Shown here one piece after another: positions 1-5,992 of a stretch of 7,460 nucleotides of DNA. This stretch comes from DASTHV01 sp035718045. GTDB lineage: Bacteria > Patescibacteriota > Saccharimonadia > Saccharimonadales > UBA10212. A model generated the notes under the pieces. The model was not told where the DNA came from and did no database searches. It was given only the letters and a program-made list of their open reading frames with translations. The stretch lies in assembly GCA_035718045.1 (NCBI GenBank), contig DASTHV010000044.1, positions 1 through 7,460 of the forward strand, read 5' to 3'. How positions within the stretch are numbered: the first letter of the stretch is position 1; the number at the start of each line of letters is the position of its first letter. Both the position numbers and the translations under genes were made by a program.

Positions 1-240
1 AGAGCCTGCGCTACTCCCTCTCTGTATTTAAATACAGGTCGGTCCGTTGCTCGGCTTTCCTTGTACTGCACCCAAATTTGCAAGTTCTGGGCATACTTAG
101 GCTAGTTTCCGCTTCGCTCCTCGCCCGCGCGCCGATTTTGCGCTCAAGCCGATAGCGGCTGAGAACAATAAGCTTTCAAAATTTATCCGAGCGCCTCGCT
201 TAAGCGCGTGCTCATGAGCATACTAAGCGGTTGATTTATA
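1..240. other. Palindrome-rich region without a confident gene, upstream of recA
   Basis: No confident gene is visible here. The stretch contains several short perfect inverted repeats: a 16-bp palindrome at 22-37, a 5-bp stem with a 4-base loop at 147-160, a 10-bp palindrome at 197-206 and a 12-bp palindrome at 209-220. On the minus strand, one frame stays open from 101 to the left edge (about 33 codons, no ATG). A second frame is open across much of the same stretch and stops near 12-14. Neither is long enough to be convincing. I could not match it to RNase P RNA, tmRNA, a riboswitch or rRNA by eye. It may be the edge of a leftward gene or a structured intergenic element. Confidence 0.4.
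22..37. promoter_or_regulatory. LexA/SOS-box-like 16-bp palindrome
   Basis: The sequence CTGTATTTAAATACAG is a perfect 16-bp palindrome. It fits the E. coli LexA core consensus CTGT-N8-ACAG with an AT-rich centre. It lies about 290 bp before the recA start and about 250 bp before the likely recA -10 element, so it is badly placed to repress recA directly. It could instead serve a leftward transcript leaving the window. Whether this organism has a LexA that reads this motif type cannot be told from here. Any CTGT-N8-ACAG match is expected roughly 0.1 times by chance in a window this long. Confidence 0.3.
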
Positions 241-287
241 GAAATCTTTACTGAAATAAAGTTAAGCAGTTTTTATACTGTTGCGGT

Positions 288-296
288 TGTTATAAT
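288..296 (+). promoter_or_regulatory. recA extended -10 promoter
   Basis: TGTTATAAT combines a perfect -10 hexamer (291-296) with an upstream TGn extension, so a good -35 box is not required and none is obvious at the usual distance. Transcription would start near 302-304, giving a leader of about 25 bases. A second possible promoter just upstream pairs CTGAAA (251-256) with TATACT (274-279) at a 17-base spacing. Confidence 0.6.
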
Positions 297-319
297 ATTA
301 GTGACAAATTAGAGGTTTT

Positions 320-325
320 GGAGGA
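320..325 (+). promoter_or_regulatory. recA Shine-Dalgarno sequence
   Basis: GGAGGA sits immediately upstream of the recA ATG at 329. The gap is short, about four bases after the GGAGG core, but this is the strongest ribosome binding site in the window and supports the chosen start. The other starts in the window have weak sites or none. Confidence 0.7.
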
Positions 326-328
326 AAT

Positions 329-1357
329 ATGGCGAAAAGTAAAGCTACCGATACTGATGCTCCTGTGGCCGGCACCGGAAAGTCCCAAGCTTTGCAGCTG
401 GCGGTCGATCAAATCGAAAAACAATTTGGCAAAGGCTCGATTATGCGGCTGGGTGAAGCTACTTCCGTAAATGTCGAGACGATTCCTACGGGATCGATAA
501 GCTTGGATCTGGCGCTAGGCGGCGGTTTGCCCAAGGGACGAATTATAGAAATTTATGGACCAGAAAGCTCTGGTAAAACTACGGTATGTTTGCACGCCGT
601 AGCCGAAGTCCAAAAGTCCGGCGGCACGGCAGCTTACGTTGATGCCGAAAACGCTCTGGATCCGGCTTACGCCAAACGCCTGGGCGTAGATGTCGACAGC
701 TTACTTATCAGCCAGCCGGACAGCGGCGAACAAGCCCTGGAGGTAGTAGAGACCCTAGTACGTTCCAACGCCGTGGACATTATCGTTGTCGACTCCGTGG
801 CCGCGCTGGTTCCTCAAGCCGAGATAGAAGGCGATATGGGCGACGCTCACATGGGTCTGCAAGCCCGGCTGATGAGCCAGGCTCTGCGTAAGTTGACCGG
901 CGTCATCAGCCGCAGCAAAACCACCGTGGTTTTTGTCAACCAGCTGCGCATGAAGATCGGCGTGATGTTTGGCAATCCGGAAACAACTACCGGCGGCCAA
1001 GCTCTAAAATTCTACTCCAGCGTCCGCATGGACATTCGCCGACTAAGCCAAATTAAACAAGGTGATACTGTCATCGGTAATCATGTGCGAGTTAAAGTCG
1101 TCAAAAATAAGATCGCCCCGCCATTCCGCCTTGCTGAATTCGATATCATGTACAACCAAGGGATTAGCAAGGAAGGCGACCTGATCGACCTAGCTACGGC
1201 CCATGATATCGTTCAAAAGGCCGGCGCTTGGTACGAATATAAAGGCGAAAAAATTGCCCAAGGCCGTGAAGCCGCCAAACGCTATCTGGCCGAAAACCCC
1301 AAAGTCTATGACGAAGTTGCCAAGCAAACCGTCGAAGCCGCCAAAGCTGAAGTCTAA
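329..1357 (+). CDS. recA: RecA recombinase
   Basis: RecA is the ATP-dependent DNA strand-exchange protein of homologous recombination and repair. The 342-residue product is full length. Walker A GPESSGKTT is at residues 77-85, the catalytic Glu at 107, Walker B IIVVDS at 151-156, and the L2 region follows NQLRMKIG (204-211) with FGNPETTTGGQALKFY. Two positions differ from E. coli: Asn108 replaces the His of DAEHALDP, and Gln224 replaces the Asn of GGNALKFY. The N-terminus is about 11 residues longer than in E. coli. The C-terminus is about 20 residues shorter and lacks the acidic tail that tempers DNA binding there. ATG 329 follows a strong ribosome binding site. It is the first gene of an operon, with the next start 16 bases after the stop. 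The identity is secure. Confidence 0.98.
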   Translation: MAKSKATDTDAPVAGTGKSQALQLAVDQIEKQFGKGSIMRLGEATSVNVETIPTGSISLDLALGGGLPKGRIIEIYGPESSGKTTVCLHAVAEVQKSGGTAAYVDAENALDPAYAKRLGVDVDSLLISQPDSGEQALEVVETLVRSNAVDIIVVDSVAALVPQAEIEGDMGDAHMGLQARLMSQALRKLTGVISRSKTTVVFVNQLRMKIGVMFGNPETTTGGQALKFYSSVRMDIRRLSQIKQGDTVIGNHVRVKVVKNKIAPPFRLAEFDIMYNQGISKEGDLIDLATAHDIVQKAGAWYEYKGEKIAQGREAAKRYLAENPKVYDEVAKQTVEAAKAEV

Positions 1358-1373
1358 TTGCTAAAATAAGGGC

Positions 1374-1832
1374 ATGACTGCCACTAATCACGCTTTAACC
1401 GGCGCCGTGATTGCTTTGGCCGTCAAACAACCGGCGCTGGCTATACCCCTGGCCTTATTGTCACACTTCGCCATAGATGTGATACCTCACTTTGATTTGA
1501 GCCGTAAGCACCCGAAGGCGGCTAAGTACTTCACTAGCTTTGACATGCTGTGTGCCGGCGCCGTCATGATACTCATTCCATTGCTACTGACCACTCCAGT
1601 TTCGGCGTGGCTGATTTTTGCTTGTATGGTCTTAGCGGTGCTGCCCGATAGCGTCTGGGCCTGGCGGTATTATAAATTTAGAGACATCGGGAAAGTTATT
1701 TCAGCCAAGCCGATATCCCGGCTAACCCGTCTACATCAAAGAATTCAGCTAAGCGAAACCCCCCGCGGCCTCATTATTGAAGTCGCCTGGCTTATATTGA
1801 TGGCTTTACTTATTAGTAATTTGCGAACATGA
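1374..1832 (+). CDS. Small membrane protein, YdjM/metal-dependent hydrolase-like
   Basis: The 152-residue product has hydrophobic stretches at about residues 10-28, 57-73, 77-95 and 133-149, so it is probably an inner-membrane protein with three or four spans. Possible metal ligands recur at the membrane edges: His6 (NHALTGA), His31 and Asp35 (SHFAID), His39 and Asp41 (PHFD), Asp57, Asp92 (PDS) and His121. This His/Asp pattern with the N-terminal HxLTG motif resembles the YdjM/LexA-regulated membrane-bound metal-dependent hydrolase group. That assignment is from pattern memory, and no substrate can be named. The start is favoured because the family motif begins right after it, although only a weak AAGGG precedes it. 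It sits between recA and recX and overlaps recX by four bases (ATGA), implying co-transcription and translational coupling. Confidence 0.8.
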   Translation: MTATNHALTGAVIALAVKQPALAIPLALLSHFAIDVIPHFDLSRKHPKAAKYFTSFDMLCAGAVMILIPLLLTTPVSAWLIFACMVLAVLPDSVWAWRYYKFRDIGKVISAKPISRLTRLHQRIQLSETPRGLIIEVAWLILMALLISNLRT

Positions 1833-2440
1833 AGATTACGTCTATAAAACAGCAGGTAAAAAACCTCGACCGGGTCAGTATTTTCGTTGACGGCAAGTAC
1901 AGCTTTTCGCTTAGTTTAGACGAGCTGATAACCCATAAGCTTAAAAACGACCAGGAACTAGACGCCACTGAAGTTAAAAAATTCAAAAAAATCAGCGCAG
2001 ATGGCAAACTGCGGGCCCGAGCGCTGGAGTGGCTGCTTAACCGGCCGCATTCCGAGCGCGAATTTCGCGACTATCTCTACCGCAAAAAAGTTGATAAGGA
2101 CCAAATCGAAAGTTTGGTGAATGAATTCACCCAAAAAGGTTATTTAGATAATGCCAAATTCGCCGGCTGGTTTACCGAATTGCAGGCTCGCCGCGGCAAA
2201 AGCGACAGGGCTATCCGCTCAGAACTGTTTAAAAAGGGCATCGCCAGAGATAGTGTCGACCAAGCGCTGGCACAAGAAGGGGGCTCGGAGCTGGAGCGGC
2301 TTAAAGCCATGGCTAGTAAAAAATCAAAGCTTAGCCGCTATAAAAGCGATCCTCAAAAACTGATGCAGTATTTAGTTAGCCAAGGTTTTAACTGGCAAGA
2401 CGTAAAGCAAGCTGTGAACCCAGGTGACAAAAATACTTAA
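1829..2440 (+). CDS. recX: RecX regulatory protein
   Basis: RecX binds RecA filaments and usually limits their growth. The 203-residue product has the helical-repeat layout of the family. An N-terminal region (1-55, with VSIFVDGKYSFSLSLDEL) resembles the extension of longer RecX proteins. The first three-helix module spans about 60-105 and contains ALEWLLNRPHSEREFRDYL. The second spans 104-140 and carries the hallmark GYLDNAKFAGWF. A third, weaker one spans about 153-195. The start codon overlaps the preceding stop as ATGA and has no Shine-Dalgarno site, so translation probably depends on re-initiation. The TAA stop lies within the 28-bp terminator palindrome. Its place in the recA operon matches the family's role. 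Confidence 0.93.
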   Translation: MKITSIKQQVKNLDRVSIFVDGKYSFSLSLDELITHKLKNDQELDATEVKKFKKISADGKLRARALEWLLNRPHSEREFRDYLYRKKVDKDQIESLVNEFTQKGYLDNAKFAGWFTELQARRGKSDRAIRSELFKKGIARDSVDQALAQEGGSELERLKAMASKKSKLSRYKSDPQKLMQYLVSQGFNWQDVKQAVNPGDKNT

Positions 2441-2456
2441 CATGTTAAGTATTTTT
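2429..2456. terminator. Bidirectional terminator palindrome between recX and the flippase-like gene
   Basis: This is a perfect 28-bp inverted repeat with 14-base arms (AAAAATACTTAACA and its complement). It would fold as a stem with a small central loop, flanked by an A5 run on the left and a T5 run on the right, so it can act as an intrinsic terminator in both directions. It is unusually poor in G and C for a terminator. It supplies the TAA stop of recX (2438-2440) and two bases of the stop of the convergent gene (2455-2457). Its central 24 bases recur exactly at 6122-6145. Confidence 0.75.
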
Positions 2457-3576
2457 ATGAGAAGCCCTGAATAAGGGGCGTGCTTAAATCTTTTCCGGCC
2501 CTGGGCAAATCCCTATTCAAACTTTTAATTGTCGGCAAAAAGCATAAGGCTGGAATTATCGGCAGCCAAAAAACAAACAGCCTGAATATCAACATCGACG
2601 CCACGGCAGTGGTAAACGGTACGCCTACCAAGCGAAGCATGTAGGCCAGGGTAACTTCAATTCCGCCGGCGCCGCCGGCCGGCAACGGCAAGATGGTTAG
2701 CAAAAAAGTAGTGGCGTAAGCCAGCACTAAGGGCGCGATATCTATCGAATAACCAAAAGCCCTAACCGCGCCGTACAGACATAGCAAATGTCCAACCCAA
2801 TAGACAAGAAACCCACCGTTGCCGGCTTTATATTTTAGGGGATGACCCACTATGTGGCGTACCACCACCACGCCGCCGATAGCATCGGCAAAACCTTTTT
2901 GAAAGTTAACCCATGCCCAACCCAGCCAAGTCCTAGGGGACCATTGGAGAGCAGGGGGAATTTTGCGATGACCTTGGGTAAACCGGCCGACTCGCCGCGG
3001 GCTGGTAAACCATAGCGCGCCCAAATAACACAATGGCACTCCTACTATCCAAGCGATTGTCATCTGATAAGGCGCACCCTTGCCGGCGCCGGCCAGTATA
3101 GCAATAGAGGCTGCGACGGCTAAAACCGATAAAACCGCCCACTCCATGGTATTAAGGCCCAGTACCCGCTTGGCGGCTTCGTGTATTTTGGCGCCGGCTC
3201 TATGGATCGCCCAAAAATCTACGGCCAGGCTGGCGGCGGTAGCTCCAAAAATAATCGCGCCTTGGCCGATTCCGGCGATCCTAGTGGCGTCCCACCAGCT
3301 GAGTTTGGGTCCGTGGCCGGCACGGGCAAAATCCCGATAGCCAAAATTGTAGCCTTGATAAGCGACAGCCTCGCCGCCGATACAGACCAAAAACCACCAC
3401 CAATTCGCTCTAGATAAAGCCTGAAATAATTTATGAAAATCAGCTGCCAGGCCCAACAAAACGGCGGCCGCGCCGGCCAGTAGGATAGTGATGATAGCCG
3501 TAAACAAAGCTTTCCGTTTAGACAAGCCAAGAATTGTCAGACTAGATTTCTTTTCGGCCATACCTAAGTAAGGCAT
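2455..3576 (-). CDS. LPG synthetase/flippase-like multi-pass membrane protein (UPF0104-type)
   Basis: The 373-residue product is strongly hydrophobic with about seven to nine membrane spans, for example near residues 23-43, 56-76, 145-163, 171-190, 255-273, 280-298 and 325-348. Near the C-terminal end, ILPLPAGGAGGIE (295-307) matches the Pro-Gly-Gly-x-Gly-x-x-Glu signature of the lysylphosphatidylglycerol synthetase membrane domain/flippase-like family (UPF0104, AglD2). Members move or modify lipids or lipid-linked sugars. No soluble aminoacyl-transfer domain is present, so lysyl-PG synthesis is unlikely and lipid or polyprenyl-sugar translocation is the more likely role. ATG 3576 is preferred over ATG 3561 because AGGT lies six bases upstream. 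It follows the PRC-barrel gene by a 30-40 base gap and probably shares its transcript. Confidence 0.88.
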   Translation of the reverse strand: MPYLGMAEKKSSLTILGLSKRKALFTAIITILLAGAAAVLLGLAADFHKLFQALSRANWWWFLVCIGGEAVAYQGYNFGYRDFARAGHGPKLSWWDATRIAGIGQGAIIFGATAASLAVDFWAIHRAGAKIHEAAKRVLGLNTMEWAVLSVLAVAASIAILAGAGKGAPYQMTIAWIVGVPLCYLGALWFTSPRRVGRFTQGHRKIPPALQWSPRTWLGWAWVNFQKGFADAIGGVVVVRHIVGHPLKYKAGNGGFLVYWVGHLLCLYGAVRAFGYSIDIAPLVLAYATTFLLTILPLPAGGAGGIEVTLAYMLRLVGVPFTTAVASMLIFRLFVFWLPIIPALCFLPTIKSLNRDLPRAGKDLSTPLIQGFS

Positions 3577-3616
3577 AAACTACCTGTCCGCTCAGTGTCA
3601 AATCCGACAGTCCGCC

Positions 3617-4147
3617 TTAGCTGGCCGGCGCGGCCACCCGGGCAGTAGCTAGCTCATCGGCCGTGGCCTTGATATCCGTATCTCGCACCAGGATGTAGTG
3701 GTCGGTGACCTCTATGATCTGCTCGCGGTCAATCACCAAAGTGTCCTGGGTCGTAAAAACCTTGTGCAGCGGCCTGGCAACATATAGTTTTTGAACAAAT
3801 AACCCGTCGTTATAACTAAAATCGCTGACTTTTCCCAGCCGCTGCCGCTTAGTTTTAACTAGCTTGTCCATCAGCTCAAAGTTAATATCTAAAATTTCCT
3901 TGTGCCGGACCAGATCTTCGGGCGAGCTTAGATCAGATTCATCATTGACGGCCAGTCCGTCGGGCATGGTTTCGCGAACATCTTCAGCCAGCAATACCTG
4001 ACTATTATTGCCGGTGGTCTTGCACCACCAACCTAATATTTTCAAGTTGTGCGGGTTGATAATCGGCAGCACGGCAACGGCTATCTGGCCACCGCTGCGC
4101 AGACTTACCACCGGCTGGTTAACCAGCGATTTACTTAGCCTAAGCAT
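3617..4147 (-). CDS. PRC-barrel domain protein
   Basis: This is a 176-residue soluble protein with two beta-rich modules. The N-terminal part begins MLRLSKSLVNQPVVSLRSGG and continues with INPHNLKILGWWC, the layout of a PRC-barrel used as an opening module. The second module, about residues 100-160, contains LGKVSDFSYNDG, LYVARPL and QIIEVTDHYILVRD. PRC-barrels occur in the ribosome-maturation factor RimM, photosynthetic reaction centres and small stress or envelope proteins. The partner here is unknown. The frame extends upstream to a TTG at 4204, but the family-like N-terminus starts at ATG 4147, so that start is chosen. No Shine-Dalgarno site precedes it, and a -10-like TATACT lies ten bases upstream, suggesting a very short or absent leader. 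Confidence 0.82.
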   Translation of the reverse strand: MLRLSKSLVNQPVVSLRSGGQIAVAVLPIINPHNLKILGWWCKTTGNNSQVLLAEDVRETMPDGLAVNDESDLSSPEDLVRHKEILDINFELMDKLVKTKRQRLGKVSDFSYNDGLFVQKLYVARPLHKVFTTQDTLVIDREQIIEVTDHYILVRDTDIKATADELATARVAAPAS

Positions 4148-4157
4148 ACTGAATTTA

Positions 4158-4163
4158 GTATAG
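4158..4163 (-). promoter_or_regulatory. Possible -10 element for the PRC-barrel/flippase transcript
   Basis: On the minus strand TATACT (five of six matches to TATAAT) ends ten bases before the PRC-barrel ATG. No convincing -35 hexamer is visible 16-18 bases upstream, though the DNA there is AT-rich. If it is used, the leader would be only two to four bases, consistent with the lack of a ribosome binding site. Confidence 0.35.
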
Positions 4164-4188
4164 CCCAGAAATATTAATCCGCTACTGC

Positions 4189-4216
4189 TTGCATCTAACC
4201 TCAAGAAGTCGATAAT
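4189..4216 (+). promoter_or_regulatory. Possible promoter of the lamin-tail protein gene
   Basis: TTGCAT (4189-4194) and GATAAT (4211-4216) are spaced 16 bases apart. The -10 matches in five of six positions, the -35 in three. The start point would fall at about 4223-4225, on or next to the ATG at 4225, so the message would be leaderless or nearly so. It faces the minus-strand element at 4158-4163 within a 77-bp divergent intergenic region. Confidence 0.35.
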
Positions 4217-4224
4217 TGATTGTA

Positions 4225-5571
4225 ATGAAGAAATATTTTATAGCTATATTTCTTATGTTTGCAACGGCTATTTTTGTACGGACAGCCTTAGTTTTAGCTT
4301 CGCCGCCTTCATTAGCTTCGCCGCCTACGCTGGCTTTATCACAGCTAAAAGTTACCGGCGATGAATATATCATTGTCCAAAATAACACCGGTAAAAGTGT
4401 TGACGATCTAAGCAGCTATTGGCTAGATTATTACAATGATTACGATCCGCTAGCCGGCGGAATCAGCAGCTCGTCGCAGCAACTGCCTAAAACCGGCTTA
4501 GGCAGCGGAGAATCATTACTGCTAGCCGCCGACGTGCGGCCAACCTGCGGCGCCAGCTTAGCGGGCAAGTTGGGCATCAGTTTGGGCGATTCTAAGGGTT
4601 ATCTGCAAATATCTCAGGTAAGTACCGGGGTTTTGGGGATGAACCGCCTGCCGGTAGACTACGTATCTTGGAGCGCCGATAAAGACGCCGATGCGGTGAT
4701 TACCGCGGTACCTTCCGGCAGCAAGGATCCGGATGCGGCCTATTATCGTTACGCGGATGCTAGCGGTTACGGTTGGCAGCTGGCGGATGTCGACCAATCC
4801 AATGTCTGCCAACTGAATGTCGCGGCTACTGGCGGAGCGGTCGGTAATTTGATTCGCGCCAACGGATCGGTACCAAGCGTAGTTGGAGTCAACGCCGGGA
4901 TTAATCTGCCCCCTACTGATACCGGCCTGGCGGTACCGCAAATATCCGAGGTTCTGCCTAACCCGGCTCCGCCGCAAACTGACGCTGACAATGAATTTAT
5001 TGAACTTTACAATTCAAACGACAAGCCATTTGATCTTAGCGGATTCGTACTGCAGGTCGGCACTTCAACTGTTCATCAATACGGCTTTCCGGCCGATACC
5101 AGCATTCAGCCCCATCAATTTTCTGCTTTTTACTCTTCGGATACCGGCTTAAGCCTTAGTAATAACTCGGGGCAGGTCAAGCTGTTGGATTCAGCCGGCA
5201 ATGTATTGGAGCAATCGGACGTATATGGCGCCGCTAAAGACGGCTATGCCTGGGTTAAATCCAACGGCTTGTGGCAATGGACAACCACGGTCACGCCGGA
5301 TGCCGCCAATATTATTACCGCGCCTTTGTCTAAAAAATCCAGTACTCCGAGTTCATCAAATAAAACCGCCGTTAAAGGAGCTTTAACCAGCGGCCCGTCC
5401 AGCACTTCACCCAGCGGTTCAGCTCCGTCATCCGTTAACTTGCACCCGGTTGTGCTTGTGGGCGTGGGCGCGGCGGCGGTAGTATATGCGTTATATGAGT
5501 ACAGGAATGATTTGGCAAACCAGTTCTACAAGTTCCGCCGATACCGAGAGTCTAGGCGAACTGCTGGGTAG
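4225..5571 (+). CDS. Secreted, membrane-anchored lamin-tail-domain protein
   Basis: The 448-residue product looks like a cell-surface protein. An N-terminal signal or anchor (1-25, MKKYFIAIFL and on) precedes the mature part. A clear lamin-tail domain (LTD) lies at about 238-355, marked by PQISEVLPNP, NEFIELYN, DLSGFVLQ and GYAWVKSNGLWQW. The region 45-150 (YIIVQNNTG, LSSYWLDYY) looks like a second, diverged LTD and contains Cys109; Cys195 is the only other cysteine. A Ser/Thr/Pro-rich linker (about 365-403) leads to a transmembrane segment (407-424) and a basic tail (FRRYRESRR). ATG 4225 is preferred over the upstream TTG at 4216 because it begins a typical signal peptide. LTDs in bacterial surface proteins are thought to aid adhesion or anchoring; the exact role is unknown. 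The 3' end overlaps tsaE by 65 bases. Confidence 0.85.
   Translation: MKKYFIAIFLMFATAIFVRTALVLASPPSLASPPTLALSQLKVTGDEYIIVQNNTGKSVDDLSSYWLDYYNDYDPLAGGISSSSQQLPKTGLGSGESLLLAADVRPTCGASLAGKLGISLGDSKGYLQISQVSTGVLGMNRLPVDYVSWSADKDADAVITAVPSGSKDPDAAYYRYADASGYGWQLADVDQSNVCQLNVAATGGAVGNLIRANGSVPSVVGVNAGINLPPTDTGLAVPQISEVLPNPAPPQTDADNEFIELYNSNDKPFDLSGFVLQVGTSTVHQYGFPADTSIQPHQFSAFYSSDTGLSLSNNSGQVKLLDSAGNVLEQSDVYGAAKDGYAWVKSNGLWQWTTTVTPDAANIITAPLSKKSSTPSSSNKTAVKGALTSGPSSTSPSGSAPSSVNLHPVVLVGVGAAAVVYALYEYRNDLANQFYKFRRYRESRRTAG
4294..4329 (+). repeat. Tandem 18-base direct repeat in the lamin-tail gene
   Basis: Two adjacent 18-base units share the first 15 bases (TTAGCTTCGCCGCCT) and encode LASPPS-LASPPT just after the signal-peptide core. 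This looks like a small in-frame duplication that lengthens the segment around the cleavage site. Confidence 0.7.
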
Positions 5572-5992
5572 GAATTTAAGCGGCGGGGAGATAATCGAGC
5601 TGCGCTCCGATCTTGGCGGCGGCAAGACAACATTTGTACGCGGTTTGGTCCGCGGAGCTGGTAGCCAAGACCGCGTAGCCAGCCCAACATTTACCTTTAA
5701 TAAGGTATATAAAGCCGGCAAACTAACCATCTACCATTTTGATTTTTACCGTTTGGACGATCCGGGAATCTTAAAGGAACAATTAGCCGAAACATTGGAC
5801 GATAAACGCAATATAACACTTATAGAATGGGCTGATATTGTCAGCGATGTTTTGCCAAACGAACGGCTCAGCATTGAATTTAAGCCGACTGCCACTAGTC
5901 CGGACGAAAGAGAGATTACAATTTATTATTCTGAGCCCCAGGCCGAGTTAGTCGCCAGGCTGGAAACCGCTTGGCAGGAGTCCCGGCCATGA
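5507..5992 (+). CDS. tsaE: TsaE, tRNA t6A biosynthesis ATPase
   Basis: TsaE is the P-loop ATPase that drives turnover of the TsaB-TsaD complex making N6-threonylcarbamoyladenosine at position 37 of ANN-decoding tRNAs. The 161-residue product has the P-loop SDLGGGKTTF (34-43), ASPTFTFNKVY, HFDFYRLDD and IEWAD, all family hallmarks, and a normal length. The first P-loop residue is Ser instead of the usual Gly. ATG 5507 is chosen because the aligned N-terminus (MIWQTSSTSSADTESLGELL) starts there; ATGs at 5495 and 5486 are in frame. All three lie inside the 3' end of the lamin-tail gene, an overlap of at least 65 bases. The stop overlaps the tsaB start as ATGA, so the pair is translationally coupled. 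Confidence 0.94.
   Translation: MIWQTSSTSSADTESLGELLGRNLSGGEIIELRSDLGGGKTTFVRGLVRGAGSQDRVASPTFTFNKVYKAGKLTIYHFDFYRLDDPGILKEQLAETLDDKRNITLIEWADIVSDVLPNERLSIEFKPTATSPDEREITIYYSEPQAELVARLETAWQESRP

Noticed and set aside
1..20. 5' end of a minus-strand tRNA (GAGGGAG, then TA, GCGC, AG)
   Set aside because: Spacing of the acceptor, U8-A9 and D-stem looks right, but the D-loop GG is not seen where expected, and only 20 bases are available. This is too little to call.
3219..3530. Second minus-strand frame of 103 codons inside the flippase-like gene
   Set aside because: It overlaps the membrane protein in another frame. The longer frame has membrane spans and the family signature, and this one has neither.
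3596..3601. Consensus -35 (TTGACA on the minus strand) before the flippase-like gene
   Set aside because: No matching -10 lies 16-18 bases downstream. The expected position falls on the start codon, so it is probably coincidental and the gene is read from the upstream PRC-barrel promoter.
4148..4204. N-terminal extension of the PRC-barrel protein to a TTG at 4204
   Set aside because: The added 19 residues do not look like the family, the start is TTG, and ATG 4147 begins the conserved MLRLSKSLVN segment.
4558..4977. Minus-strand open frame of 139 codons opposite the lamin-tail gene
   Set aside because: It is an antisense shadow of a well-supported coding region. Its low-complexity Arg/Ile-rich product has no domain and no start signal.
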